The position numbers were made by a program, and so were the translations under genes. A stretch of 60,293 nt of DNA, taken from positions 1-60,293 of the forward strand of contig CASICJ010000026.1 in assembly GCA_949373085.1 (NCBI GenBank), in the 5' to 3' direction. This document shows positions 20,630-30,610 of the stretch, one piece after another. The notes beneath the pieces are model-generated. The model saw only the letters and a program-made list of their open reading frames with translations, did not search any database and was not told the DNA's origin. Position 1 is the first letter of the stretch. Each line of letters begins with the position of its first letter. The stretch comes from an uncultured Verrucomicrobiales bacterium. Its GTDB lineage: Bacteria > Verrucomicrobiota > Verrucomicrobiia > Verrucomicrobiales > Akkermansiaceae.

Positions 20630-20894
20630 AGGGGCAAAAGATAGGATATCTTCTGCTCCCCTTAAACTTAAAAACCTATAGAAAAATTCCCGAGCTTTAA
20701 CGCTTCCAAGGAAAATCACCAAACAAGCTGTAGCGGCACCCCAAACTCAAAATAATCGAGCAGAAGCTCTCTACAAAGAAGCCCCCTAAAGCCTCTAACG
20801 ATAATTGGAGAATCCAGAAAGCATCTGATCGTGTTAAAACGATTTTTTCCAGTTGCCTACAAGCCACAACGCGACAAGTTTGTGGGCCCACGCC

Positions 20895-22214
20895 ATGAGC
20901 ACCCAGAAGGAACTCGCCATCCAATCCGCCCATGTTTTAAGGGAGGCTGGTCATGTCGTTTACTTTGCCGGCGGAGCCGTTCGAGATCAGCTTCTACGAC
21001 AACCCCCGAAGGACTACGACCTCGCGACCTCGGCCCGACCTGATGAGGTGCAGGCGCTTTTTCCAAAATCAGATGCCGTCGGCGAACACTTCGGCGTTAT
21101 TATTGTAAAGGGTGCAAGTGAAATGATCGAGGTCGCTACCTTTCGCACCGACGGTTCATATAAAGATGGAAGACGTCCTGAGTCGATTGAATTTTCCTCA
21201 CCCGAAAAAGACGCTCAGCGCCGTGACTTTACCATTAACGGACTCTTTCTGGATCCTTTCACAGGAGAAATCATCGACCACGTAGGCGGCCGTGCCGACC
21301 TCGAATCCAAGATCCTGCGTGCTATCGGCAATCCAAAAGACCGCTTCGAGGAAGATGCCCTACGCCTCCTCCGCGCGATTCGTTTCGCCACCACCACCGG
21401 ATTTGCAATTGAGTCCAAAACCTGGGTCGCCATTCAGGAATGCGCTCCCCTACTCTCAAAAATTTCACCTGAGCGAATCCGCGATGAATTTTCACGTATC
21501 ATTATTACTCCCGAACGCGGCCGTGGCCTTGACCTACTCGTCGAGTCTGGGCTCATTATGGAATTTCTACCTGAAGTAATCGAATTAAAGGGATGTGAAC
21601 AGCCTCCAAAATGGCACCCAGAGGGTGACGTTTACATTCACACTCGTATTGCTCTTTCACTTCTAGATTCGCCTCCTCTGCCTCTCGCGCTTGCCGTTCT
21701 TCTTCATGACATTGGTAAGCCTGCAACTCAAACCTGGGACGCAGAAGCAGAACGATTTCGCTTCAATAGCCACGACAAGGTCGGAGCAAAGATGGCCGAG
21801 GAGATCCTTCGTCGCCTGCGCTATTCGAATCAAACGATAGAGGATGTCACCTTCATGGTTTGCCGGCACATGCACTTCATGCACGTAAAAGACATGCGCA
21901 CCGCTAAGTTAAAGCGATTCATGTCGGCGGAGACTTTTGGCATGGAGACCGAGCTCCACCGCGTCGACTGCGACAGCTCAAATGGCTTGCGTGATAACTA
22001 CGACTTTGTTCGTAATAAGAGGGAGGAATTCGCTAATGAACCTTTAATCCCAAAGCCACTCCTCACCGGACACGATCTTATCCATGATTTCGAGATCGAC
22101 CCCGGACCAAAAATCGGCGAAATTCTGCAGATTGTCCAAACGGAACAACTGGAGGGAAGACTTTCTGATAAAAAAGCAGCCTACCAATTCGTAAAAGAAA
22201 CTCTTTTAAAATGA
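20895..22214 (+). CDS. cca: CCA tRNA nucleotidyltransferase (class II, with HD domain)
   Basis: This enzyme adds or repairs the 3' CCA of tRNAs. The ATG at 20895 is preferred over a TTG at 20853 because conserved sequence begins here. The 439-residue product has the nucleotidyltransferase core (GGAVRDQLL, then DYDLAT with the metal-binding DxD), the DAQRRDFTINGLF region, the EDALRLLRAIRFA motif and an HD phosphohydrolase domain (VYIHTRIALSLL, LLHDIGKP). This is the bacterial HD-containing type. The two tRNA genes in this window encode CCA, so here repair may be its main role, but other tRNAs were not seen. It overlaps the next gene by four bases. Confidence 0.93.
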   Translation: MSTQKELAIQSAHVLREAGHVVYFAGGAVRDQLLRQPPKDYDLATSARPDEVQALFPKSDAVGEHFGVIIVKGASEMIEVATFRTDGSYKDGRRPESIEFSSPEKDAQRRDFTINGLFLDPFTGEIIDHVGGRADLESKILRAIGNPKDRFEEDALRLLRAIRFATTTGFAIESKTWVAIQECAPLLSKISPERIRDEFSRIIITPERGRGLDLLVESGLIMEFLPEVIELKGCEQPPKWHPEGDVYIHTRIALSLLDSPPLPLALAVLLHDIGKPATQTWDAEAERFRFNSHDKVGAKMAEEILRRLRYSNQTIEDVTFMVCRHMHFMHVKDMRTAKLKRFMSAETFGMETELHRVDCDSSNGLRDNYDFVRNKREEFANEPLIPKPLLTGHDLIHDFEIDPGPKIGEILQIVQTEQLEGRLSDKKAAYQFVKETLLK

Positions 22215-23332
22215 GCACTATCCCCACCGAATACGACGACCCGATTAATGCTAGGATTCTCAGTATTTCCGAAGACTTAGTTTCTGGCTTCCAGCAAGAC
22301 CCATTTTCAATCATTGCTAAAGAATCCGGAGTTGAACTTAATCTCGTCTTAGAGCGAATCAGAGCCATGCTTGAGGCTGGAGTGATTCGCCGAGTTCGCC
22401 AGACCATGCTCGCAACAAAGCTGGCTCACGGCGCCCTCGTTGCTTGGCGCCTCCCCGAAAAAAAACTCAACGACGCCTTCGACTTCATGGCCAAGAAGGA
22501 TCCCTTTTCTGGTCACGTCGTCATTCGCTCGACCGACGGTCAAATCTCGGGTTCCAGCTACCGTCTCTGGACTACTCTCAAAGTCCCTCAAGGCGAGTCA
22601 CTTGAAGAACATGGCAACGTCCTCAAACGTCTGGTCGGAGCGGAAGAATTTATTCTGATGCCCGCCAACGGAGTTTTCGCACTCGGCGTTGGCCACGTCC
22701 GTCGTAAAGGACTTGAACCCGGAGCAAAACTTGATGTTCCCGCCGAAATGATGACGACTACTGTTGTCGATCTCACCCAGGAAGAATGGGATGTTCTTCT
22801 CGCCCTCAAAGAAGAACTCGACCCCCAAGAAATCATCGTGAATTGCTGGGATAGTCGCGCCCAAATAGCCGGAGTTTCGCTTGAACGCTTCTATGAAGTC
22901 GCCCGGATCCTCGACAGCAAGAAGGTCATTGGCCGTTTTTCCACTTTCCTAGAGCATGTAAAGCCATCCGACACCGGAAAGCGCGTAACTCGTTTCAATG
23001 GACTCTTCCACTGGGCTGTCCCAAAGGGACAAGAAATGGAGACCGGAGGCGAAGTCGGTCGCCACCACTGCATGACACACGCCTACTGGCGAGAAGGCGG
23101 TCCAAAGTTTGGCGACGTAAACGTTATGGGCGTGGTCCACGGAACCGAAAAGGATAAGGTCCTTGAGCATAAAGCTGCAATCGATCAGCACCTCGAATCA
23201 GTCGGGATCCCGGTAAGCTACACCAACGTGTTCTGGGGTGGTCGCTCAGAAATCAAGCCCTCGGAAATTTCCCCAAAAATTTATCGTGAGTGGCACGAAG
23301 AGTGGGCAAAAAAAGAGTCATCAGCTAGCTAA
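22211..23332 (+). CDS. Fused AhbA/AhbB-like siroheme decarboxylase homologue (Lrp/AsnC-type)
   Basis: The 373-residue product is two winged-helix plus AsnC-like units in tandem. Unit 1 (about residues 1-175) has VIRRVRQTM, SSYRLWTTLKVP and ILMPANGVFALGVGH, which match the AhbA pattern (YNLWFTL, LP..RVFKIGV). Unit 2 (about 180-370) has FNGLFHWAVP, MTHAYWRE and NVMGVVHG, matching the AhbB pattern (WNVP, SHCYRRP, MIHG). Such proteins decarboxylate siroheme to didecarboxysiroheme in haem d1 or alternative haem synthesis. Automatic tools often label them AsnC regulators. Unit 1 lacks the HxY..R segment seen in AhbA and may be structural. It is translationally coupled to cca and convergent with the next gene (four-base overlap). 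Function is inferred. Confidence 0.65.
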   Translation: MSTIPTEYDDPINARILSISEDLVSGFQQDPFSIIAKESGVELNLVLERIRAMLEAGVIRRVRQTMLATKLAHGALVAWRLPEKKLNDAFDFMAKKDPFSGHVVIRSTDGQISGSSYRLWTTLKVPQGESLEEHGNVLKRLVGAEEFILMPANGVFALGVGHVRRKGLEPGAKLDVPAEMMTTTVVDLTQEEWDVLLALKEELDPQEIIVNCWDSRAQIAGVSLERFYEVARILDSKKVIGRFSTFLEHVKPSDTGKRVTRFNGLFHWAVPKGQEMETGGEVGRHHCMTHAYWREGGPKFGDVNVMGVVHGTEKDKVLEHKAAIDQHLESVGIPVSYTNVFWGGRSEIKPSEISPKIYREWHEEWAKKESSAS

Positions 23333-24210
23333 TTAGCGACAATCTCAAACATCGCCTCATCAATCTTAGGATATTTGAATTCATATCCTGCATCAAGCAG
23401 CACCTGCGGAACAACTCTGGCACTTGCCAAAAGTCCTTCCTTAGCGAAATCACCCAAAAGTAATCGTAGTCCAAAAGCCGGCGCCGTAAATGGAGTGAAA
23501 CGCTTTATCGCCCCACCTACAGCTTTGGTAAATTCAAAATTCCGAACTGATTCCGGAGCAACTAAATTTACTGGGCCCTCAATTTCATTCTCTAGACAAA
23601 AAACGATTCCCTCAACTTCGTCGCTCAAGTGAATCCAGGGCATCCACTGCCTACCATCCCCCAACTTACCGCCCATTCCCCACTTAAATATACTCCTCAT
23701 TTTTTCCCAGGCCCTGCTGTCTTTCCCTAAAACCACGCCGGTTCTTAAAAAAACCGTTCTAACATTGTTAGGAACGTCTACCGCATTTTCCCAATCCCGA
23801 CAAAGCCCTGCCAGATAACTTTCCCCCGCTGAGGCACTTTCAGTGAGGCCTTCATCGCCGCGGTCACCATAAATACCGGTTGCAGAAGCATTGAGCAGGA
23901 CTTCGACATCGGAATTCACAATCGCTCGCGAGAGCTTTGCGGTAAGATCAACCCGACTCTCTCGAAAAAGAGCTTTGCGTTTGTTGGTCCATCGCTGATC
24001 GATCGCTTCCCCTGATAAATTGATCACAGCGCCCAAGCCTTCAAGATCAATCTCCTCTTCACCATCCCACTTTCGCCAGACCAAATCTCCATCCTCCCGA
24101 ACAGATCGAGAAAACCCAATGACCCTCCACCCTCCCGCGATCAGGGCCCTACACAAGTGTCCTCCAATCTGTCCTGAGGCTCCTATCACACCCACTGCTT
24201 TTTCTTTCAT
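23329..24210 (-). CDS. TIGR01777 family epimerase (SDR, YfcH-like)
   Basis: The ATG at 24210 places the Rossmann glycine motif (GVIGASGQIGGHLC) at the N-terminus; an upstream in-frame ATG at 24252 would add 14 unlikely residues. The 293-residue product has the family hallmarks: INLSGEAIDQRWTNKRK, NASATGIYGDRGDE, RTGVVLGKDS, the WMPWIHLSDEV motif, and a C-terminal DUF1731-like segment ending in LLDAGYEFKYP. The family is widespread, found next to division or nucleotide-sugar genes, but its reaction is not established. It lies between two oppositely oriented genes and is monocistronic. Confidence 0.88.
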   Translation of the reverse strand: MKEKAVGVIGASGQIGGHLCRALIAGGWRVIGFSRSVREDGDLVWRKWDGEEEIDLEGLGAVINLSGEAIDQRWTNKRKALFRESRVDLTAKLSRAIVNSDVEVLLNASATGIYGDRGDEGLTESASAGESYLAGLCRDWENAVDVPNNVRTVFLRTGVVLGKDSRAWEKMRSIFKWGMGGKLGDGRQWMPWIHLSDEVEGIVFCLENEIEGPVNLVAPESVRNFEFTKAVGGAIKRFTPFTAPAFGLRLLLGDFAKEGLLASARVVPQVLLDAGYEFKYPKIDEAMFEIVAN

Positions 24211-24299
24211 TGAAGATCGGAGGCTAAACGTGATCCCCAACAATTCCAGCAAATCCTATCGACAGATTTTTGTGTCCTCTCTAGCCTGTCGCAGGTTTT

Positions 24300-26688
24300 A
24301 TGCGTCGCCCGTTAGCTTTATTTCTCCTAACCTTCCTTCTCGCTGCGAGCCAGGATGACTCGCCTGTACCCCTTCTTTCACGGTCTTTTGATACTTTCGC
24401 TGAGCCCGATGAAGATCCGATTTCTGACCTGCTCAATAACTCTTCTCACAGTCCCCTTGCCACACTTCCGACAGGGGTCGAAATTTACGGAAATACGATT
24501 CGCCTCGATAGCTCGCTCAGCCGAGATAGCCAAAGCCCCTCTGATACCGTTGTTCGCTATATTGGAGACATCCAGCTAAAGACGGACACCGGCCTCAAAG
24601 CCTATGCCGACCTGGCTGTTACTAATTTTTCCCAAAAAACGGTTCAACTGACTGGCAACGTCAGCCTATATCAAGATGGCCTTGTTTATCGTGGTAAATC
24701 CTCCGTTTTTAATCTCGAAACAAAATCCTTCGAAACAAAAGATCTTAGACTCGGCTTCTCTCCCATCATTCTAAAAGCTAAAAGTATCCGCCAAGTTATA
24801 AGTGATGACCGGAAGATATTTGTAGCGGAAGATGCGGGCATCACGACACACGACGCCGAGAACCCCGACTTCTGGCTACAGTCAAAACGCGCAACCATCT
24901 TTCCTGACGAAAAGATCATTTTTAGGGACTTCAACCTCCGTGTCGGAAATAGAAACCTTCTATGGCTTCCTTACTTGGCTCAACCATTTGATGCGAATCG
25001 GGGCTACCTCATCGCTCCCGGTGGACAAACAAACTTGGGAGCATTCGTTAAAAACCGTTATGGAATTATGCTCGGCGGCGAACGTGATCCAGAAACAGGG
25101 GAGAAAAAAGGGGCCTGGCTTCTCTCGCAATTTCATGCCGACCTCTACTCTAACAAAGGACTAGGAATGGGAGTGGACTTTTTTGATACCCGACTCGACT
25201 CAAAAGATGGATACGGCTGGCTAAAGATTTACTATATTGATGATCTTAATCCGGAGGACGAACGTGCCGGAGTAGACCGACCTAACATTAAACCAAATCG
25301 ATTCCGCGCTGAATTTATTCACCGAATTCCGCTCCACGAAACCCCAGTTTCAAAATACACCTTCGATGCTAATCTAACCCTGCTTAGCGATGAATACTAT
25401 CTTGAGGATTTCGATCCTTCTTTTTTTCGTATTAACCGAGCACCGGACAACTTCCTTGGATTTACCAAGCGATCCGCGAACAGCTTGACCCAACTTGGCG
25501 CGCGACTCAGGCTCAATGATTTTTATCAAAGCGACACCCGCCTCCCCGAGCTCACTCACGATTGGATCCGTCAGCCTTTTCTCGATACGCCACTTCTTTA
25601 CGAAAGCCAAACTTTGCTTGGTGTCTACGAGGAGCGGCTTGCCAAACTCCAAAGAGATAGCTTGCAAAGCGAAGCTGACGCCCTCCTTCTTGGTGACCCT
25701 AGGCTCGGTCAAATTAGCCGCCTTCTAGATGATCGTGGATTTACCCGCTTCCATACCTACCACGAATTTTCGCTTCCAATCAAAGCGGGCCATTTGAATA
25801 TCGTCCCACGCTTCGGTGCCGGCCACACCAACTATCAAGCGGTCCAGGGCCCGGACGACTCTATCGGCCGAACCCACGTTTCTGCTAACGTCGATGTTTC
25901 GACCAAGTTTAACAAACTCCTACCCGGATTAAACAGTGACAAATGGGGGATAGATGGCGCCCGCCACATCGTCGAACCCTATTCCTCTCTGAGCTGGCTC
26001 TCGACCAACGAGCTCGATTCATCCTTCGGCCGTATCGACCGCCTGACCCCCACCAGCCGCCCTAGACAGCGCCAAGTCGGCCGTTTCACTGCCGTTGACG
26101 ACCTTCAGGACTGGAGCATCCTTAGACTCGGCAGTGAGGAATCGTCTCGTCACCCGGCGAGATAGTGGAATGCACGACTGGCTTACGATGGACACCTATT
26201 TCGATGCTTTTATCGAAGATCCAGAACTCGATCGCGATTTCTCAAATCTCTACAACGACATCCGTTGGAATCCTGTTCCTTGGTTGGAGTTGGATCTTGA
26301 AACCCAGTTTCCAGTCTCTACGACCGATAACTTTACCGAAGTCGCCTCTTCCATGCGCTTCATGCCAGACGATGACTTTGAATTCAAAGTCGGCTATCGG
26401 CACTTGAACAATCACCCGGTTTTGCGTGATTCAGACCGAATCGTGCTAGAGACCTTTACACGGCTCAACGACTACTGGGGAATCGGAACCCACCATCGCC
26501 TTGAGCTCGTCGACAGCACCTTGGAGTTACAGCAATACAATATCCACTACGACTTTGATTCCTTCGTCGGCTCAGCCGGGTTTTTCATTCGAAACAATCG
26601 GGCACAAGATGAGCACGGAATCATGTTCAACTTTGGTATTAAGGAAATCCCAAGCCTTTCCTTGCCAATCAAGATTGGAGCGCAATGA
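24300..26688 (+). CDS. lptD: LPS-assembly protein LptD (OstA), frameshifted near 26132
   Basis: This outer-membrane beta-barrel inserts LPS into the outer leaflet. The first segment (24300 to about 26132) has a signal peptide, an N-terminal OstA/LptA-like jelly-roll (DIQLKTDTGLKAYADLAV, then VSLYQDGLVYRGKSSVF) and the start of the LptD barrel (LWLPYLAQPFDANRGYLIAPG). One extra base at 26132-26133 (CTCGGCAGTGAGG) moves the frame; removing it joins to VRNRLVTRRDSGMHDWLTMD and the barrel continues to 26688, ending in PIKIGAQ. The repaired product would be about 795 residues, normal for the family. Both sides align as one gene. It overlaps the nitroreductase start. Confidence 0.85.
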
Positions 26689-27345
26689 TTCAAGCGATGC
26701 ACCAACTTTCACCCCAAGACCTTATTGATCAACTCAAGTGGCGCTACGCCACCAAAAAATTTGATGTTTCCAAGATCATTCCCGACGAAGTCTGGTCAGG
26801 AATCGCCAGCTCATTAGTTCTGACCCCTTCCTCCTTTGGTCTGCAGCCGTGGCACTTCGTAACCATTCGTGACCAGGAAGATCAAAGAAGAGCTCCTCCC
26901 CCATTCCTGGGGACAAGCGCAAGTTACCGATTGTTCTCACTTGGTCGTTCTTACTGCGAAGACATCAATGACGGAGGCGGAGATCGACTCATTTCTTACC
27001 CGCACCATCGAGATTCGCGGAGGAAAAATTGACCAGCTGAATCCTTACCGTGATATGATGGTCGGCTTCACTAAAAACATGGACGATGCCGCGATGCTAC
27101 AATGGGCGAAACTCCAGACCTACATTGCACTTGGTCAGCTCATGACAACTTCCGCGATGCTCGGAATCGATGCCTGCCCGATGGAGGGAATTAACCCGGA
27201 TGAATATGACCGGATTCTAGGACTTAAAGAAAAAGGCCTGACGACTTCAGTCGCTTGCGCTCTCGGTTATCGTTGTTCCTCAGACAAGTATGCGGATGCC
27301 CCCAAAGTCCGCTTTAATGAAAGTGAGATGCTAACAGTAATTTAA
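26685..27345 (+). CDS. Nitroreductase family (NfsB-like FMN) protein, frameshifted near 26877
   Basis: This FMN-dependent NAD(P)H oxidoreductase reduces nitro or quinone compounds. The first part (26685 to about 26875) has the family start (LIDQLKWRYATKKFD, then TPSSFGLQPWHFVTI). An extra base at 26876-26879 breaks the frame; after removal the protein continues KEELLPHSWGQAQVTDCSHLVVLTAKT and ends at 27345 with the GIDACPMEGI and VACALGYRC motifs. The repaired length is about 219 residues, the family norm. The start overlaps the lptD stop by four bases. The physiological substrate is unknown. Confidence 0.85.
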
Positions 27346-27376
27346 TCACGGCTGCCGTGACTGGGCGGCTGCCCGC
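27346..27376. terminator. Two short hairpins between convergent genes
   Basis: TCACGGCTGCCGTGA (27346-27360) and GGGCGGCTGCCC (27363-27374) are adjacent short G/C-rich hairpins. They fill the 30 bases between the stop of the nitroreductase and the stop of the convergent gene. They lack T-runs. A bidirectional terminator or mRNA 3'-end barrier is inferred. Confidence 0.35.
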
Positions 27377-27828
27377 TACTTCTTGCCTCCATTAAGATAC
27401 CGCTGGAGGGTAGGTTCCGTCTTCACAACATTTCTGACGGCCGTCTCATAAAGGAGTTTCGCCATCTTCACCAAATCCTCATTCTGCTTTTTCTTACCCA
27501 TCAACCCGATCTCAATCCGATTATTGCGCTTAACGAATCGGACTTTAATCGCCTCCTTGAGATGTGAAACCGCTTCTTCGGACGGCACTCCAAGCTTCTC
27601 TGCATACTCCGTCTCATCGGCAATTTCCTGCAGAATCGCCTCATCACTCAGCGCCTTCTGAAAAGCTGATTCCCAACTCTCGCAATATTCGATCGGCACT
27701 CCATTAACAGGAAACGCGATTCCTTTAAAGGAATCTTCACTCTCCTTCATCGTATAGATAGCAAAGCCCACTCCACCTGCGAAGAGAAACCCGACGATCG
27801 CCGTGACGAGAAAGGTCTTTTTATTCAT
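27376..27828 (-). CDS. Hypothetical protein with one membrane anchor
   Basis: The 150-residue product has a short positive N-terminus and one membrane span (about residues 6-26, FLVTAIVGFLFAGGVGFAIYT). A soluble, probably periplasmic, domain of mixed helix follows, ending in RYLNGGKK. The order short anchor, beta segment, helices and an NRIEIGLMG segment faintly recalls chain-length-determinant (Wzz-type) N-domains, but the similarity is too weak for a call. It is isolated, convergent with the nitroreductase and divergent from the M16 peptidase. Confidence 0.6.
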   Translation of the reverse strand: MNKKTFLVTAIVGFLFAGGVGFAIYTMKESEDSFKGIAFPVNGVPIEYCESWESAFQKALSDEAILQEIADETEYAEKLGVPSEEAVSHLKEAIKVRFVKRNNRIEIGLMGKKKQNEDLVKMAKLLYETAVRNVVKTEPTLQRYLNGGKK

Positions 27829-27955
27829 GCGAGGTAGTTAGCATTTTATCTGATCAGGGTCAGGAACTTTTACACAAAAATCCTCCCCCCCCTTAATTAA
27901 CCTTATTCTTGAATTCGATATTGGACGTTCGCTCCTGCTAACTCCATCTTCAGGC

Positions 27956-30472
27956 ATGGACTTTCCCGCCAGCACGGCAAACCTCGTCACCCTCGATCCC
28001 GAATTCGACACCATCCTTGACCCGAGCACGGGATCTTCAGTCATTTCAGCTCAAATTTGGGTCGAAACCGGCTCACAGCACGAGTCGGCTCTTGCAGGAT
28101 CCGGCATCTCACACCTCCTCGAACACATGGTATTCAAAGGGACTGACCGCTTCTCTGGCGAAGCACTATCACGAGAAGTTCAAGCTGCAGGAGGCCAATG
28201 GAACGCCTACACCTCCTTCGATCGAACCGTTTACTATATCGATGGCCCCGCTAAGTCACTCGACCTCTTCCTTTCTGCGCTCATCGAAATGGTTTTTCGC
28301 CCGACTTTTCCCGAGGACGAATACGAAAAAGAAAAAGATGTCATTCGACGCGAAATCGCGATGGGGCTGGACGACCCCGACTCCGTCTCATCCCAGCTCC
28401 TTTTCCGCACCTTCTACCAACGAGATAGCCGACGCCATCCTGTCATCGGCCACCGTGACCTCTTCGACGCCATCACTTATGACGAAATGAAGACCTACCA
28501 CGCTGCCAAATATCGTCCGCATAATTCCTTTCTAGTCCTTTCAGGCGGCTTCGAACCTACCGAAGCCAAATCCATCATCGAACGCGAACTTGCCAAGGGC
28601 CTCCGTCCTCCTGCCTCCTTTCCCATCGTCGCTCCCGCTGAGCCCCGCCAAATGGGAGTTCGGCGCGCCTCCCGCTCGTTCGCCATCCCAAACACCCATC
28701 TTGCTCTCACCTGGCAAATCCCTGGTCTCACCCACGAAGACGCCCCGGCGCTTGACCTCCTCTCTGTTGTCCTTGGAGGTGGACGGGCTTCTCCCCTTTA
28801 CCGGGTGATACGTGAAGAAAAATCACTCGTCCACTCCATCGGAGCCTACTCCTGGATGCCCGCCGATGGCCCAGGAATATTTAGTGCTTATGCTGAAGTG
28901 GCACCCGAAAACACGAAAACGGTCGAAAAGGAAATCCTTTCACAAATCGAAAATCTCAGAAGCTCCGATCTCACTCGTCCCATCGCCAGGGCCTTCCGCC
29001 AAATCGCTTCGCAACAATTTAAGACCCTCACCACAGCTTCAGGGAGAGCTTCAGATCTTGCCTCAAACTGGCACAGCGCTCGCGACCTGAATTACACCCG
29101 TTCTGCGATCCAAAAACTTTCCAGAGTGACCGACGATAATCTTCGCACTGCAATTGAGTCATATCTAACCAGAGATAATCTCACCGTTACATCTTTGGTT
29201 CCCGAAAATCTCAGCCCGGAACCCGTTTCTCTGACTGCTACTTCTGGCCCGGAAAAGATCAGCGAGCACGTTTTATCAAACGGACTCCGTGTGATCCTTC
29301 AACGAGACCCGACCGTTCCTGCTGTTTATAGCCAGACCTCCCTGCTCGCAGGGTCACTCTCGGAATCCCCGGAATCAGCAGGTTTAAATTCTCTGCTTTC
29401 CCGGCTTCTTACCAAAGGCACAAGCACACGCGATGCCCAAGAAGTTGCCGAAACCCTTGAAGATCTTGGAGCCAGCATCGGAGCAGCAGCTGGCAATAAC
29501 ACCCTTATGCTTTCTTCGTATTGCTTGCGCGACGATCTTCCAATAATAGTCGACTTGCTGGGTGATATAATTCGTGAACCCAGCTTTCCAAACAAAGCCA
29601 TTGAGCGAGAAAAAGCGACCCTAATCGCGGGTCTCGAAGAACAGCTTGAGGATCCTGCCAGCCGAGCTTTCCGAGAAATGCGCCACCAACTCTGGAATGG
29701 TCAAGGTTACGGTGTTCCATCTTCTGGAACCGTCGATTCCCTTAAATCGCTCGACCGTCTCGCTATTAGCGCCCAGCACTCGAAATACTTTACCGCAACA
29801 AACATGGTCTGTGCCTTCTTCGGAGATCTTGAACCAGAAGCAACTTTGGAAGCACTCGAAAAATCGCTTAGCGCGCTTCCTGTAGGCACCCCGCCCTCTT
29901 TCGGTGATTTACCCACCGCACAAGCCGGAGAGCATGATATCAAGCTAGACAAAGAACAAGCCGTCCTTGCCATTGGATTCCCTGGTCTTGCTCAAGATGA
30001 TCCTCGCCGTTTCGCCCTCGAGCTCATTGACGCCTACTGCTCTGACATGGCTGGCCCTCTCTTCACTCGGATTCGCGAGGAACTCGGACTCGCCTACTAC
30101 GTCAGTACATCGCAATTCCTAGGTCTGAACACTGGCCTTTTCGCCTTCTACCTAGGGACTGCGCCCGAACAACTAGAATTAGCCCATTGTGAGTTACAAG
30201 GCGAGATCACCAAGCTCGTCGAGCACGGTATCCCTGCAGACGCCCTTAAAAGGGTCAAAGCAAACGTCGAAGCTCAAGAAGCCCTTCGCAATCAAAGCCC
30301 ATCAGCCCGGGCAAGGATGGCGGCACTCGATGTTCTTTGGGGTCACTCCGCCCATTACCACCTCTTTCAGAGTGAACGCCTTAACATTGTCACTGCAGAA
30401 GAGATTCATGAAATCGCAAAAGATCTTTTCGCAGAAGATAAAGCCACCATTGTCACCGTCTCTCCGAGTTGA
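27956..30472 (+). CDS. Two-domain M16 family zinc peptidase
   Basis: The 838-residue product contains two M16 modules. The N-terminal one has the inverted zinc motif HxxEH (HLLEH, His53-His57) and a downstream VIRREI segment with the third ligand glutamate (about residue 132). The C-terminal module (about residues 430-838) is the inactive partner, with no HxxEH, as in clamshell M16 proteases. Conserved R/Y residues of the closing domain (GLAYYVSTSQF) are present. No signal peptide is visible at this ATG, so it may be cytoplasmic. The substrate is unknown; homologues degrade peptides or process proteins such as PqqF substrates. Confidence 0.88.
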   Translation: MDFPASTANLVTLDPEFDTILDPSTGSSVISAQIWVETGSQHESALAGSGISHLLEHMVFKGTDRFSGEALSREVQAAGGQWNAYTSFDRTVYYIDGPAKSLDLFLSALIEMVFRPTFPEDEYEKEKDVIRREIAMGLDDPDSVSSQLLFRTFYQRDSRRHPVIGHRDLFDAITYDEMKTYHAAKYRPHNSFLVLSGGFEPTEAKSIIERELAKGLRPPASFPIVAPAEPRQMGVRRASRSFAIPNTHLALTWQIPGLTHEDAPALDLLSVVLGGGRASPLYRVIREEKSLVHSIGAYSWMPADGPGIFSAYAEVAPENTKTVEKEILSQIENLRSSDLTRPIARAFRQIASQQFKTLTTASGRASDLASNWHSARDLNYTRSAIQKLSRVTDDNLRTAIESYLTRDNLTVTSLVPENLSPEPVSLTATSGPEKISEHVLSNGLRVILQRDPTVPAVYSQTSLLAGSLSESPESAGLNSLLSRLLTKGTSTRDAQEVAETLEDLGASIGAAAGNNTLMLSSYCLRDDLPIIVDLLGDIIREPSFPNKAIEREKATLIAGLEEQLEDPASRAFREMRHQLWNGQGYGVPSSGTVDSLKSLDRLAISAQHSKYFTATNMVCAFFGDLEPEATLEALEKSLSALPVGTPPSFGDLPTAQAGEHDIKLDKEQAVLAIGFPGLAQDDPRRFALELIDAYCSDMAGPLFTRIREELGLAYYVSTSQFLGLNTGLFAFYLGTAPEQLELAHCELQGEITKLVEHGIPADALKRVKANVEAQEALRNQSPSARARMAALDVLWGHSAHYHLFQSERLNIVTAEEIHEIAKDLFAEDKATIVTVSPS

Positions 30473-30610
30473 AAATCTTTGGACTGAAAACGGAAGGTTC
30501 CACGTTTTCTAAACAAAACACCTTCAGTAAGACCAAAATTAAGCGCAATAAGTTCGGCCCCTGATGAAAAGACACAGGCGACGGAACCGTTGAACAACTA
30601 TTAGTTTCTG

